A DNA stretch of 64,000 bases from Geodermatophilus sp. TF02-6 (GTDB taxonomy: Bacteria; Actinomycetota; Actinomycetes; Mycobacteriales; Geodermatophilaceae): contig NZ_QOHF01000015.1 in NCBI RefSeq assembly GCF_003319115.1, positions 62,001 through 126,000 of the forward strand. The letters are read 5' to 3'. Within the stretch, counting starts at the first letter, position 1, and the number at the start of each line of letters is the position of its first letter. Below, piece by piece: positions 51,865 to 60,894 of the stretch. A program made the translations under genes and the position numbers. Under the pieces are notes generated by a model that saw only the letters and a list, made by a program, of their open reading frames with translations, searched no databases and was not told where the DNA came from.

Positions 51865-52692
51865 TCAGAGCTGGCCGCCGGCGTCCACCACGTGGGTGGT
51901 GCCGGTGACGTAGCGGCCGTCGTCGGAGACCAGGTAGAGGACGGCGTTGGAGATGTCGACCGCCTCGATGGCCGGGACCGGCATCTCGTTGAGGGTCAGC
52001 GCAGCCTCTTCGAAGTCCGCCCGGGTGGGGTGCTCCAGGTCCGGGCGGAACAGTCGGTAGGTCGGCTCGTTGAGGATCATGTCGGTGGCGACCGTGGTGG
52101 GGTGGATCGTGTTGACCCGGATGTTCTGCGGCGCCAGTTCCTTGGCCATGACCTTCGCCAGCATGACCAGGCCGGCCTTGGCCGCGGAGTAGTGCGCGGT
52201 GCCGGGGTTGGCGTAGATGGCGGCCAGCGAGCTGGTGACGACCACCGAACCACCGCGGCCGCCGGCGACGATGTGCGGCACCGAGGCGCGGACGGTCTTC
52301 CAGACGCCGGTGAGGTTGACGTCGATCATCGTCTGCCAGGTCTCTTCGTCCATCTCCAGGGTGGCGGCGGGCGTGGAGATGCCGGCGTTGGCCAGCACGA
52401 TGTCGAGGCGGCCGAGCTGGGCGACGCCGTCCTCGACCGCCGTCGTCAGCCCGGCGAGGTCGCGGACGTCGACCTCGGCGGCGACGATCCGCCGGTCCAG
52501 GGCCTCGACCTGCCGGACGGTCTCGGCCAGGTCGTCGGGCGTGGCGGTCGGGTAGGGGACCGTCTCGACCTGCTTGCAGACGTCGACGGCGATGATGTCC
52601 GCGCCTTCCTCGGCCAGCCGGACCGCATGGCTGCGGCCCTGGCCACGGGCAGCTCCGGTGATGAAGGCGACCTTGCCCTCGACCCGTCCCAT
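51865..52692 (-). CDS. Mycofactocin-coupled SDR-family oxidoreductase
   Basis: A 275-residue paralogue of the preceding SDR, with ATG after GGGAGGAGC. The motif GKVAFITGAARGQGRSHAVR and the insertion VDVCKQVETVPYPTATPDD mark the mycofactocin-linked group. Active-site S is in VVTSSLAAIYA and YxxxK in AHYSAAKAG. The natural alcohol substrates are unknown. The pair probably arose by tandem duplication. Confidence 0.9.
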   Translation of the reverse strand: MGRVEGKVAFITGAARGQGRSHAVRLAEEGADIIAVDVCKQVETVPYPTATPDDLAETVRQVEALDRRIVAAEVDVRDLAGLTTAVEDGVAQLGRLDIVLANAGISTPAATLEMDEETWQTMIDVNLTGVWKTVRASVPHIVAGGRGGSVVVTSSLAAIYANPGTAHYSAAKAGLVMLAKVMAKELAPQNIRVNTIHPTTVATDMILNEPTYRLFRPDLEHPTRADFEEAALTLNEMPVPAIEAVDISNAVLYLVSDDGRYVTGTTHVVDAGGQL

Positions 52693-53044
52693 GGAGTGCT
52701 CCTCCCGGAGTCCCTGACCCCGACGGCCGAATGTGATCTACGTCGCCCGTTATGGCACTCGGTGCCACCGGAGAAGAGGACGTCGTCGCAATTCGGCTTG
52801 CTGCTGACCCTGCGCACGGCGTTCGCGCCGAGGCCCTTGAGGCCGTCGTGGATGCGGGTCAGTGAGATCAGGGGCACCCGGAGCGGGCAGTTGATCAAGT
52901 CGGTGATTCCGTAGCATGGCGTCTCGCGTGCAACATCCGTGCAACGAGCAGTGGCACGACGGAGTCTCCAGGGGCCTCCTAGGGGTGCTGACGGTTGCAC
53001 GATGAAGCGGCAGACATGCAGGTCAGGCGGCACATGACCTGCTG
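52693..53044. other. Intergenic, lower G+C, no gene recognised
   Basis: About 350 bp between the SDR start and tRNA-Ser. It is visibly less G+C-rich than most of the window and contains GTGCAACATCCGTGCAACGA, a near-direct repeat of GTGCAAC. Minus-strand reading gives a short protein-like stretch, but no start or family is supported. It may be old island flank. Confidence 0.45.
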
Positions 53045-53131
53045 GGAGGGCTCGCCTAGTGGCCGATGGCGGCGGTCTTGAAAACCGCTATGGGGTGACA
53101 CCCATCGTGGGTTCGAATCCCACGCCCTCCG
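53045..53131 (+). tRNA. tRNA-Ser (anticodon UGA)
   Basis: An 87-nt gene with acceptor stem GGAGGGC/GCCCTCC, anticodon loop CTTGAAA (UGA at 53079-53081), the long variable arm of class II tRNAs and T-loop GGTTCGAATCC. The discriminator base is G, as expected for tRNA-Ser. The 3' CCA is not encoded. The 3' part, from the anticodon on, is duplicated at 53945-54000. Confidence 0.96.
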
Positions 53132-53249
53132 CTCGTGACCTGCGTCTTTGCGCTGGTTGAGCCGGTTGCCACGGCTGTCGGCTACGCGCGCACGCCGCGG
53201 CACGGTCGTGCGGTCGGGCATGAACCGCGACGAGCCGCACCCGTGACCA

Positions 53250-53831
53250 TCACTGGCCCATGCGTCCGTCGATCCGTTCGCGCAACAGGTCGACGTGACC
53301 CATGTGGCGGGCGTACTCCTCGATCATCCCGACCAACACCTCGCGCAGCGACATGAGCCCGCCGCCGCTGCCGTGCTGGTTCAGGGGATCGTTGCCGGTG
53401 ATGTCGAGGCTGGGCGCGTCGGCCACGAACTGTGCGGCGAAGTCGACCTCCGCACGCCATGCCTCCCACGCCTCCGCGACGACCTGGGGGTCGGGAACGG
53501 CACCATCGAAGTCGCCGTCGCGGTCGGTGTCGGAGCAGAACAGCCGAGGCACGTCCTGCCCGGCCATCACCTTCCGGAACGTCGCACGCTCCACCTCGGC
53601 CAGGTGGCGCACCAGCCCGAGCAGCGACATCGTCGAGGGCTCGACCGAACGCCGCGCCATGGCCTCCGCATCGAGACCCGAGCACTTCAGCTGCAGCGTG
53701 AGGCGTTGACAGCGCAGCGATTCGACCAGCGTCGTGCGCTCGTCGCCCAACCTCGGTCCGTTCTCACGCGGGTCGTCGTTGGACGGCTTGCCGTCCGCGG
53801 TGAACATGTCGGCTCGTCGGCTCGTGGCCAT
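53250..53831 (-). CDS. DinB-family (DUF664-type) protein on a possible tRNA-linked island
   Basis: A 193-residue protein starting MATSRRADMFTADGKPSNDD. The DUF664 pattern is clear: TMSLLGLVRHLAEVERATF, and EVLVGMIEEYARHMGHVDLL with the closing histidines HMGHVD. It is the only gene between tRNA-Ser and the degenerate tRNA copy, and its G+C appears lower than its neighbours. A metal-dependent transferase role is possible; the substrate is unknown. Confidence 0.85.
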   Translation of the reverse strand: MATSRRADMFTADGKPSNDDPRENGPRLGDERTTLVESLRCQRLTLQLKCSGLDAEAMARRSVEPSTMSLLGLVRHLAEVERATFRKVMAGQDVPRLFCSDTDRDGDFDGAVPDPQVVAEAWEAWRAEVDFAAQFVADAPSLDITGNDPLNQHGSGGGLMSLREVLVGMIEEYARHMGHVDLLRERIDGRMGQ

Positions 53832-53944
53832 GGCCGCATCGTCGGCGCCCCGCATGCCAGCCGACAAGGGATGATCGAGCCGCTCAGCCCGACCAGCGCC
53901 TACGGACGAGACCGCACGACCCGGCCAACCGCGGTGTCGAGTGC

Positions 53945-54000
53945 GAAGACCGCTGTGGGGTGACACCCATCGTGGGTTCGGGTCGCGCGCCCTCCGCTCG
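53945..54000 (+). repeat. Degenerate copy of the tRNA-Ser 3' half (att-like)
   Basis: This segment matches tRNA-Ser bases 53080-53135 at all but six or seven positions, including the run GGGGTGACACCCATCGTGGG. The copy starts within the anticodon and ends just past the 3' end, at a constant offset of 865 bp. That is how a tRNA-integrating element leaves attR. The base changes disrupt the T-arm, so it is not a functional tRNA. Confidence 0.8.
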
Positions 54001-54033
54001 CGGGATCACACCCGGATGAGCAGCTGTCCGCCG

Positions 54034-55152
54034 TCAGCTCCTGACCGCCAGCCGCGCGACCGCGGCGGCCAGCGTGCGCGCGGCCAGTCGTCCGTCGGCC
54101 AGGCCGAGGGCCACCAGGTCGTCGAAGACCCGCTGGTCGGCGGCGGCGGCCCGGACGGCGGCGTCCATCAGCGCGGGCCAGCGGGAGAGCTCCGACGCCA
54201 GCCGCGACGAGCGCAGGTGCCCGGCCAGCCGCCGCCGCACCAGCCCCCGGTACCGGGCCCCGGCGCCCGCCCCGGCACCCGCCGCCGCGCCGGCCAGCGC
54301 GCCCGAGAGGACGGCGTAGAAGATCCCCTCCCCGGTCAGCGGGTTGACCAGCGAGGCGGCGTCGCCGGCCAGCAGCACCCGGCCGTCGGGCAGCCGCGGC
54401 CGGCCGGTGGACAGCGGCAGCCGGTGCGCGCGCAGGCCCTCGGGCGCCACCCCGGGCAGCAGCCGGTGCAGCCCCTCGACCAGCGTGGCCCGGGTCGCCC
54501 CGCCGGACACCAGCTCGCCGTAACCGACGTTGGCCCGCCCGTCGCCCACCGGGAACGACCACGCATAGGCCGGCCAGCGCTGCTCGGTGGTCACCAGCAC
54601 CTGGGTCAGCCCCTGCCCGGGCGGCGAGGGGGCGTAGCCGCGGATCGCCACGGCCAGCCGATCAGGGCGGTTGGTGGCCAGCCCCAGAGCCCGGCGGACG
54701 ACGGACTCCGCACCGTCCGCCCCGACCAGCACGCCCGCCCGCAGCACGCCGTCGACGGTCACGCCGTCCGGGTCGGCCTGCACCCGGCGGACGGCGTGCC
54801 GGCGGAACCGCGCCCCGGCCGCCCGCGCCGCCCCCAGCAGGCGGGCGTCGAGCACGGTGCGGGGGACCACGTGCGAGGGGCGGGCCGTCGCCCGCTCGAC
54901 CGCGGCGCCGCCCGGCGAGCGCAGCGCGAGGCGCGGGACCGGCGGATACCCGGCGGTCAGCTCCCCGGCATCGACGCCGAGGCCGGCGAGCACGTCGAGC
55001 GCCTCGGGGGCCACACCGTCGCCGCACACCTTGTCGCGGGGGAACGCGGCGCGGTCGACCACCAGCACCGAGGCGCCGGTGCGTCGGGCGGCCAGCGCGG
55101 CGGCCGCGCCGGCCGGGCCGCCCCCGACGACCACGACGTCCCAGCGCTCCAC
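54034..55152 (-). CDS. Geranylgeranyl reductase-family FAD oxidoreductase
   Basis: A 372-residue flavoprotein, GTG start seven bases after TAGCGT (leaderless). The N-terminal FAD fold is VVVVGGGPAGAAAALAARRT, followed by AFPRDKVCGDGVAPEAL, characteristic of geranylgeranyl reductase/ChlP-type enzymes, and LLAGDAASLVNPLTGEGIFY. Actinobacterial relatives reduce isoprenoid double bonds, for example in menaquinone side chains (MenJ-like). Since menB lies 1.7 kb beyond its start, a quinone link is tempting but unproved. Confidence 0.9.
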   Translation of the reverse strand: MERWDVVVVGGGPAGAAAALAARRTGASVLVVDRAAFPRDKVCGDGVAPEALDVLAGLGVDAGELTAGYPPVPRLALRSPGGAAVERATARPSHVVPRTVLDARLLGAARAAGARFRRHAVRRVQADPDGVTVDGVLRAGVLVGADGAESVVRRALGLATNRPDRLAVAIRGYAPSPPGQGLTQVLVTTEQRWPAYAWSFPVGDGRANVGYGELVSGGATRATLVEGLHRLLPGVAPEGLRAHRLPLSTGRPRLPDGRVLLAGDAASLVNPLTGEGIFYAVLSGALAGAAAGAGAGAGARYRGLVRRRLAGHLRSSRLASELSRWPALMDAAVRAAAADQRVFDDLVALGLADGRLAARTLAAAVARLAVRS

Positions 55153-55290
55153 GGGCCCGACGCTAGGCGGTCGGCGCGACCCGGGTCACGGCGGTGTCGG
55201 CGTCCACGAGGACCCGGTGGAGACGGCGACACGCACGCCCCCGAGCGTGACCCGGCGCCGTGGGCAGCCGGCCTCGGGTTCACTGGGGAG

Positions 55291-55755
55291 GTGTTCTCTC
55301 CGACCGACGGCTGGGTGACCTGCTCGTTCGGCCACCGGCACTGGGGACTGCTCGGCGCGGCGGGGCTGCTCGTGCACCGGGACGGCGCCGACGGGACGGA
55401 ACTGCTGCTGCAGCACCGGGCCGTCTGGTCCCACCACGGCGGCACGTGGGGGACGCCGGGCGGTGCCCTGCACGTGGGGGAGTCCCCCGAGCACGGTGCG
55501 CTGCGCGAGGTGCGCGAGGAGCTCGGCCTGCTCCCCGAGGACCTGCAGCTCGGCACGCGCTCGGTCGACGACCACGGCGGCTGGTCGTACACGACCGTGT
55601 TGGCCCGCCCGCTGCGCGGCATCGAGCCGGCCGACCTGCGGCTGGACGGCGAGAGCGACGGGGTCGCCTGGATCGCGCTCGGCGACCTCGCGTCGGTGCC
55701 CCTGCACCCGGGCTTCGAGGCCTCGCTGACCCGGCTGCACGACCTGCTCTTCTGA
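55291..55755 (+). CDS. Nudix hydrolase
   Basis: A 154-residue protein with the complete Nudix box GGALHVGESPEHGALREV-REELGL (G-x5-E-x7-REVREELGL) around residue 60. The GTG start follows GGGGAG closely. The family hydrolyses nucleoside diphosphates linked to other groups; the specific substrate is unknown. It is divergent from the geranylgeranyl reductase-type gene across 138 bp. Confidence 0.9.
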   Translation: MFSPTDGWVTCSFGHRHWGLLGAAGLLVHRDGADGTELLLQHRAVWSHHGGTWGTPGGALHVGESPEHGALREVREELGLLPEDLQLGTRSVDDHGGWSYTTVLARPLRGIEPADLRLDGESDGVAWIALGDLASVPLHPGFEASLTRLHDLLF

Positions 55756-55760
55756 GGCGG

Positions 55761-55859
55761 CGCCTCACCCGGGCGACACGGTGACGGGGCCGGCGCCTCA
55801 CCCGGGCGACACGGTGACGGGGCCGGCGCCTCACCCGGGCGACACGGTGACGGTGAGCG
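55761..55859. repeat. 33-bp tandem repeat (three copies) over a gene end
   Basis: Units begin at 55761, 55794 and 55827 with CGCCTCACCCGGGCGACACG. The third forms the last codons and stop of the minus-strand EEP-family gene. The first two repeat that end, each including the TCA stop complement, so slippage duplicated the gene's 3' terminus. Confidence 0.85.
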
Positions 55860-56655
55860 CCCGGTGGTCACCGACCGGCAGCGCGCTCGCCGTGGGGTCC
55901 CTGGGGTGCAGGCCGTCGCCGACCGCCAGCACGTGGTCCAGCTGCACCCGCGGGTCGACGGCGGGGAAGCTCGGTGCCCGCACCAGCGGCGTCGCGCCCA
56001 GCAGCCGGCCGGGCACCGCGCCGGGCAGGTTGAGGTCGCCGGCCAGCACCACCGGGCCGGCCATCCCGGCCATCCACCGGCGCAGCCGCAGCAGTTGGCG
56101 CACCGCCGTGTGCGGCGCGAAGGACAGGTGGGTGGCGACCACGGTGAGCCGCTCGAGCCGGGCGGCGACGGCGACCCGCGGTTCGTCGGGGAACCACCAC
56201 ACGCGCAGCCGGCCGGTGCGCGGGTCGGGACCCCGGACCGGCAGCCGCGCGCGGCCCGAGCCCAGCCCGTGCACCGACCACTCCAGCACCGGGAGCCGGC
56301 TGATCAGCGCGATGCCGTAGGCCGGGCTGTCGGGGGAGCTGTCCGGGCCGCGCAGCACCGGCGCGGCCGGCGTCCAGCTGCGGAACGGGTCGGGGGTGCC
56401 GGCGAGGGTCGCCGCGCCGCGCCAGTCCCCGGCGCCGAGCCCCACGGCCAGGACGGCGGCCTGGTCGACCCCGTGCGACCGCGGCTGCCCCGCGTCGACC
56501 TCCTGGACGGCGAGCACGTCGACGTCCAGCCCGGCGACCGCCGCGCCCAGCTGTGCGGGGGTGAGGACCGGGCCGGCCGGGCTGCGTCCCGAGGCGATGT
56601 TGACGGTGCCGACTCGCACGGCGGGCGCCCCGGGCACCCCGCCGACGCTACCCAT
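55831..56655 (-). CDS. Endonuclease/exonuclease/phosphatase (EEP) family protein
   Basis: A 274-residue phosphodiesterase. Catalytic motifs of the DNase I-like fold are VQEVDAGQP, VVATHLSFAPH, VVLAGDLNLPG, LDHVLAVGD and VGDHRALTV, so all metal-binding and His residues are present. Substrates in this superfamily range from DNA to phospholipids and nucleotides. No signal peptide is seen. Its stop codon lies within a 33-bp tandem repeat. Confidence 0.92.
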   Translation of the reverse strand: MGSVGGVPGAPAVRVGTVNIASGRSPAGPVLTPAQLGAAVAGLDVDVLAVQEVDAGQPRSHGVDQAAVLAVGLGAGDWRGAATLAGTPDPFRSWTPAAPVLRGPDSSPDSPAYGIALISRLPVLEWSVHGLGSGRARLPVRGPDPRTGRLRVWWFPDEPRVAVAARLERLTVVATHLSFAPHTAVRQLLRLRRWMAGMAGPVVLAGDLNLPGAVPGRLLGATPLVRAPSFPAVDPRVQLDHVLAVGDGLHPRDPTASALPVGDHRALTVTVSPG

Positions 56656-56681
56656 CCCGGCCGCGCCCAGCTCCCCGGAGC

Positions 56682-56781
56682 GCGTCCTGGCTCACCGCGG
56701 TGCGTCCGGGCTCACCGCGGTGCTTCCGGGCTCAGCGTCGACCGTGAGCCCGGACGCCGCACGATCAGCCCAGCTGATCGT
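56682..56781. repeat. Intergenic repeat, family D (copy 2, expanded)
   Basis: Two full GCGTCCGGGCTCACCGCGGT-type units and a partial third are followed by an inverted GTGAGCCCGGACGC. The block ends with the palindrome ACGATCAGC-NNN-GCTGATCGT (56761-56781). The motif words are those of the 42-bp palindrome at 36660, but partly in tandem. It lies between divergent EEP and menB genes. Confidence 0.75.
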
Positions 56782-56810
56782 GCCCGACCCGGGTCGCTAG
56801 GTTGCCTCCC

Positions 56811-57698
<888 letters not shown>

Positions 57699-57721
57699 CG
57701 GCCTTTACGCTCCGCGTCAGC

Positions 57722-57794
57722 GGTACCGGCGTCGCGGCCCCCTTCGGGGTCCCGGCGCGAGCTTGCGAGGGCTGGGGAGAAGGGGGTCCTTCTG
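57722..57794. repeat. Intergenic repeat, family E
   Basis: GGCCCCCTTCGGGGTCCCGG, then CGCGAGCTTGCGAGGGCTGG and AGAAGGGGGTCCTTCT, ending one base before the GTG of the next plus-strand gene. Confidence 0.6.
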
Positions 57795-58127
57795 GTGATC
57801 GTCGAGGTGGTGGGCGGCGCGGACGAGCTGCCCGAGGTACGGGTCGTCGACGTGGACGACCTGACGCGGCTGCACCTGGCGCTGGGGGCGGTGACCGACG
57901 AGGAGGCCGACCGCGTGCTGCGGGACGCCGGGCTGGGCCGCCTGACCGACACCGAGACCGGCGTCCTCGACGTGGCCGCTCTGCGGGCCGCCGCCGAGCC
58001 GCAGGTGACGGCCGCCGACTGGGCGCAGCGGTGGGAGGACATGGTCGAGCAGGCCTCCGGCGCGGGCTGGCTGGCCGACGACGGGGCCGGTCTGCAGGTG
58101 CACGTGGAGAGCGCCGCGGGGGCCTGA
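57795..58127 (+). CDS. Small conserved hypothetical protein
   Basis: A 110-residue acidic protein starting with GTG (MIVEVVGGADELPEVRVVDV). It has a short beta-strand-like beginning, an alpha-helical middle (TRLHLALGAVTDEEADRVLR) and DWAQRWEDMVEQA near the end. I do not recognise the family. It follows menB by 96 bp in the same direction, across a family E repeat, so co-transcription is uncertain. Confidence 0.65.
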   Translation: MIVEVVGGADELPEVRVVDVDDLTRLHLALGAVTDEEADRVLRDAGLGRLTDTETGVLDVAALRAAAEPQVTAADWAQRWEDMVEQASGAGWLADDGAGLQVHVESAAGA

Positions 58128-58257
58128 CCTCGCCGGGCGGGTGGGCGGGCTGGGTCTCGGCCGGAAAAAGCCCGTGAGTTGGTCGCCCGGTCATTGTGGT
58201 CACTCCACCGGGAGGTCACGATGTCGCGGTGACGTGCACCGATCAGGGGGGGCCGGC

Positions 58258-58851
58258 GTGACGGGGACGCCGGGCCGCCCGCTGAGCGCCGAGCTGTCCG
58301 ACCAGTTGCTGACCGTGGCGGTCGACATCCTGGCCGAGGAGGGCTGGGGCAGGCTCAACAGCGATCGCGTCGCCGCGCGTGCCCGGGCCGGCAAGGCGGG
58401 CATCTACCGCCGGTGGCCCACCATGGCGGCCATGGCCCGGTCCGCGGTGGCGCGGTTCCGGCTGGTGGAGGCCCCGCCCGACTGCGGGTCGCTGCGCGAC
58501 GACCTGGCCGCCCTGGTCGACCGCTGGCGGTGTCCGCTCGACCGTGAGGAGCGGGCGACCGCGAGCCTGGTCGGTGCCGCCCGCCACGACGAGGACCTCC
58601 GCGCCGGCCTCGACGCGGCGCTGGTGCAGCCCCTCGCCGAGGCGGTGGAGACGATCGGCGCCCGCGCCGCCGCCCGCGGCCAGGAGGTGCCCGAGTCCCG
58701 CCTGGCGCTGCTCGGCTCGGTGCTCGAGGCCTTCTGGTGGCAGCGGTTCACCTCGGCTCGCGGGGTCATGAGCGCAGAACAGCTGCAGCGCGTGGTGGAC
58801 GAGGTGCTGCTGCCGATCGTGCAGCCGGTCGGCGAGGACGTCCGCGTCTGA
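58258..58851 (+). CDS. TetR-family transcriptional regulator
   Basis: A 197-residue regulator from a GTG after GGGGGGCCGGC. The HTH is NSDRVAARARAGKAGIYRRW, and the C-terminal domain (TetR_C_16/AcrR-like) has LLGSVLEAFWWQRFTSARG. It converges on a second TetR gene with a 3-bp gap. Neither has an obvious target gene adjoining it. Confidence 0.88.
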   Translation: MTGTPGRPLSAELSDQLLTVAVDILAEEGWGRLNSDRVAARARAGKAGIYRRWPTMAAMARSAVARFRLVEAPPDCGSLRDDLAALVDRWRCPLDREERATASLVGAARHDEDLRAGLDAALVQPLAEAVETIGARAAARGQEVPESRLALLGSVLEAFWWQRFTSARGVMSAEQLQRVVDEVLLPIVQPVGEDVRV

Positions 58852-58854
58852 GGG

Positions 58855-59565
58855 TCAGCCGGTGCGCCGCAACCGGCTCTCGGGCGGGACGGACCTCTCC
58901 GGCGGGGCGGACATGGCCGAGACCAGCCCCGAGAGCACCTGGTCGGCCACCGTGCGGGCGACCGCGACGCCGGCCTCCGGATCGGCCGACGACACCCCGG
59001 CCGACTCGGTGAGACCCAGCCGCTGCTCCCGGACCAGCGTCCGGACGGCGGCCAGCCACACCGCCGCGGTGACCGAGGCGGCGGTCCGGGGGTCGCTGGC
59101 CAGCGGCGGGACACCGCCGTCGGCCTGCCAGGCCTCCAGGAGCGCCTCCGCCAGCAGGTTGATCGACTCGTGGTGCAGTTCGCGCTCGTGGGCGCGCAGC
59201 GCCGGGGACGCCTCCAGCGTCATCGCGAAGCTGCGGCCCTCGGGCGTGGCCAGCGACCGGACGTAGGCGCCCACCCGGTCGGTGAGGTGGGCGTGCAGCG
59301 CGGTGAGCGGCGCGACCCCGGGGGTGCGCGCGCGGACCGCCGTCGCCGGGCCGTCCACCCAGGGGATGTGCCCGTCGAAGAAGAGCTCCTCCTTGGTGGA
59401 GAAGTGGTTGAAGACCGTCTGCACCGCGACGTCCGCGGCCGTGGCGATGTCGACGATGGTGACAGCCTCGAACCCCCGCGCGGCGAACAGCGCCTGCGCG
59501 GTCTCGCGGATGAGCGCCCGGGTCTGCGCCTTCTTCCGGGCGCGCCGGTCGAGGACCTCACTCAC
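58855..59565 (-). CDS. TetR-family transcriptional regulator
   Basis: A 236-residue regulator. The GTG at 59565 lies six bases after TAGTGT, so the transcript is probably leaderless. The HTH is TIVDIATAADVAVQTVFNHF, followed by the wing-like STKEELFFDG. It is divergent, across about 240 bp, from the repetitive small ORF and Gfo/Idh/MocA gene, which are its most likely neighbours to regulate. Confidence 0.88.
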   Translation of the reverse strand: MSEVLDRRARKKAQTRALIRETAQALFAARGFEAVTIVDIATAADVAVQTVFNHFSTKEELFFDGHIPWVDGPATAVRARTPGVAPLTALHAHLTDRVGAYVRSLATPEGRSFAMTLEASPALRAHERELHHESINLLAEALLEAWQADGGVPPLASDPRTAASVTAAVWLAAVRTLVREQRLGLTESAGVSSADPEAGVAVARTVADQVLSGLVSAMSAPPERSVPPESRLRRTG

Positions 59566-59806
59566 GGTCTTACACTAACTCCGCTCCGTGTACCCCGTGT
59601 CGTGGCCCCGGTCGTGGGGTGACTCCATCCTGCGCCTCTTTCGACACGAGCGCGCGGGGCCGCGCCGCGACCGGTGCGGACGTGGGCGCGCCGGAGCGGA
59701 CGGAGAGGGGACCACGACCGGATCGTGCCGCACCGAACGCGGCTGTGGGGCGACCTGCCGACCGGACCAGCGGTTGCGTCGTCCGCCGGGTGGGCAGGAG
59801 GCCGGC

Positions 59807-59875
59807 ATGGGCCTCGCCAACGACACCCAGCCGACCAACGACACCCAGCCGGCCAACGACACCCTGCCGGCATGA
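59807..59875 (+). CDS. Short repetitive ORF coupled to the downstream oxidoreductase gene
   Basis: A 22-codon ORF with a strong ribosome-binding site (GCAGGAGG, six bases before the ATG). Its stop overlaps the next gene's start as ATGA. The peptide is three near-copies of A/T-NDTQP, because the DNA is an 18-bp tandem repeat. Signal quality and coupling suggest it is translated, perhaps as a leader that delivers ribosomes to the next gene. No peptide function is known. Confidence 0.55.
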   Translation: MGLANDTQPTNDTQPANDTLPA

Positions 59876-60822
59876 GCGTCCGGGTCGGCCTGGTCGGAGC
59901 CGGGGGCGTGGGTGCCCGCCACGGCCGGGTGCTGTCCGGGTTCGACGACGTCGAGCTGGTCGGGGTCGCCGACGCCGCCCCCGGGGCCGCCGGTGCGCTC
60001 GCCGCGGAGCTGGGCGTCCCGGCCGTCGACGACGTCGCCGAGCTGCTGCGCCAGCCGCTGGACGGCGTGTGGCTGTGCGTGCCGCCGTTCGCGCACGGGG
60101 AGCTGGAGCTGGCCGTCGTCGAGGTGGGGGTCCCGTTCTTCGTCGAGAAGCCGCTGGCCAGCGGCCTGCCGGTCGCCGAGGAGGTGGCGCGGGCGGTCGC
60201 CGCCGCGGGGCTGCCCACCGCGACCGGCTACCACTGGCGGCACCTGGACACGGTGGCCGCGGCCCGCGCCGTCTGCGCGGCCCACCGGCCCCGGCTGGTC
60301 GACGCCACCTGGCTGGACAAGGTCCCGCCCCCGGCGTGGTGGGCGCGGCGGGAGTCCTCGGGCGGGCAGGTGGTCGAGCAGCTCACCCACGTGGTCGACC
60401 TGGCCCGGCTGCTGGCCGGCGAGGTCGTCGAGGTGCGGGCGATGGCCGCGTCGTCCACCGCGGAGGGCCGCGACGTCGACGACGCGACCGCGGCGCTGCT
60501 CACCTTCGCCTCCGGCGCCGTCGGCACGGTGACCGCGGCCTGCTCCCTGCCGGGCAGGCTGCGCGCCGGCCTGGACGTCGTCTGCGACGGCGCGGCGGTG
60601 GAGCTCACCGAGACCACGCTGACCGTCACCACCGCGGACGGCACCGACCGGCGCGAGCCCCGGGTCGACGGGCGCACCGCCGTCGACCGGGCCTTCGTCG
60701 ACGTGCTGGCCGGCGGCGCCCCGGCCGAGGGCCTGGTGGACTACGCCGAGGCGCTGTGCACCCACCGGGTGGCGGTGGCGATCACCGAGTCGGCGCGCAC
60801 GGGGGACGCCGTCCGGCCCTGA
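59872..60822 (+). CDS. Gfo/Idh/MocA-family oxidoreductase
   Basis: A 316-residue NAD(P)-dependent dehydrogenase. The N-terminal Rossmann motif is VGLVGAGGVGARHGRVLSGF, and the conserved EKP motif is VPFFVEKPLASGLPV. The C-terminal domain has HVVDLARLL and LLTFASGAVGTV. Relatives act on inositols, sugars and related polyols. The ATG has no ribosome-binding site of its own but overlaps the stop of the preceding short ORF. Confidence 0.9.
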   Translation: MSVRVGLVGAGGVGARHGRVLSGFDDVELVGVADAAPGAAGALAAELGVPAVDDVAELLRQPLDGVWLCVPPFAHGELELAVVEVGVPFFVEKPLASGLPVAEEVARAVAAAGLPTATGYHWRHLDTVAAARAVCAAHRPRLVDATWLDKVPPPAWWARRESSGGQVVEQLTHVVDLARLLAGEVVEVRAMAASSTAEGRDVDDATAALLTFASGAVGTVTAACSLPGRLRAGLDVVCDGAAVELTETTLTVTTADGTDRREPRVDGRTAVDRAFVDVLAGGAPAEGLVDYAEALCTHRVAVAITESARTGDAVRP

Positions 60823-60828
60823 CCGACC

Positions 60829-60890
60829 GGGCATGGGAAGCGATACATGCGTTCTCGTGGTCAGGACGCAGGTATCGCTTCCCATGCCCG
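60829..60890. repeat. Intergenic hairpin repeat, family A (copy 3)
   Basis: Arms GGCATGGGAAGCGATACATG and GCAGGTATCGCTTCCCATGC around CTCGTGGTCAGG. It sits between convergent stops at 60822 and 60895, like the other two copies. Confidence 0.85.
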
Positions 60891-60894
60891 CCGG

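Noticed and set aside
52446-53033. Minus-strand gene overlapping the SDR start and the pre-tRNA region
   Set aside because: A short stretch near 52800-52900 looks protein-like, but there is no start signal, family match or consistent composition.
53945-54000. A second tRNA gene
   Set aside because: Only the 3' half is present. The 5' acceptor strand and D-arm are missing and the T-arm is disrupted, so it is an att-like relic.
53941-55290. Long plus-strand frame leading into the Nudix gene
   Set aside because: Before 55291 it is antisense to the geranylgeranyl reductase-type gene and has shadow composition. The Nudix domain begins right after the GTG.
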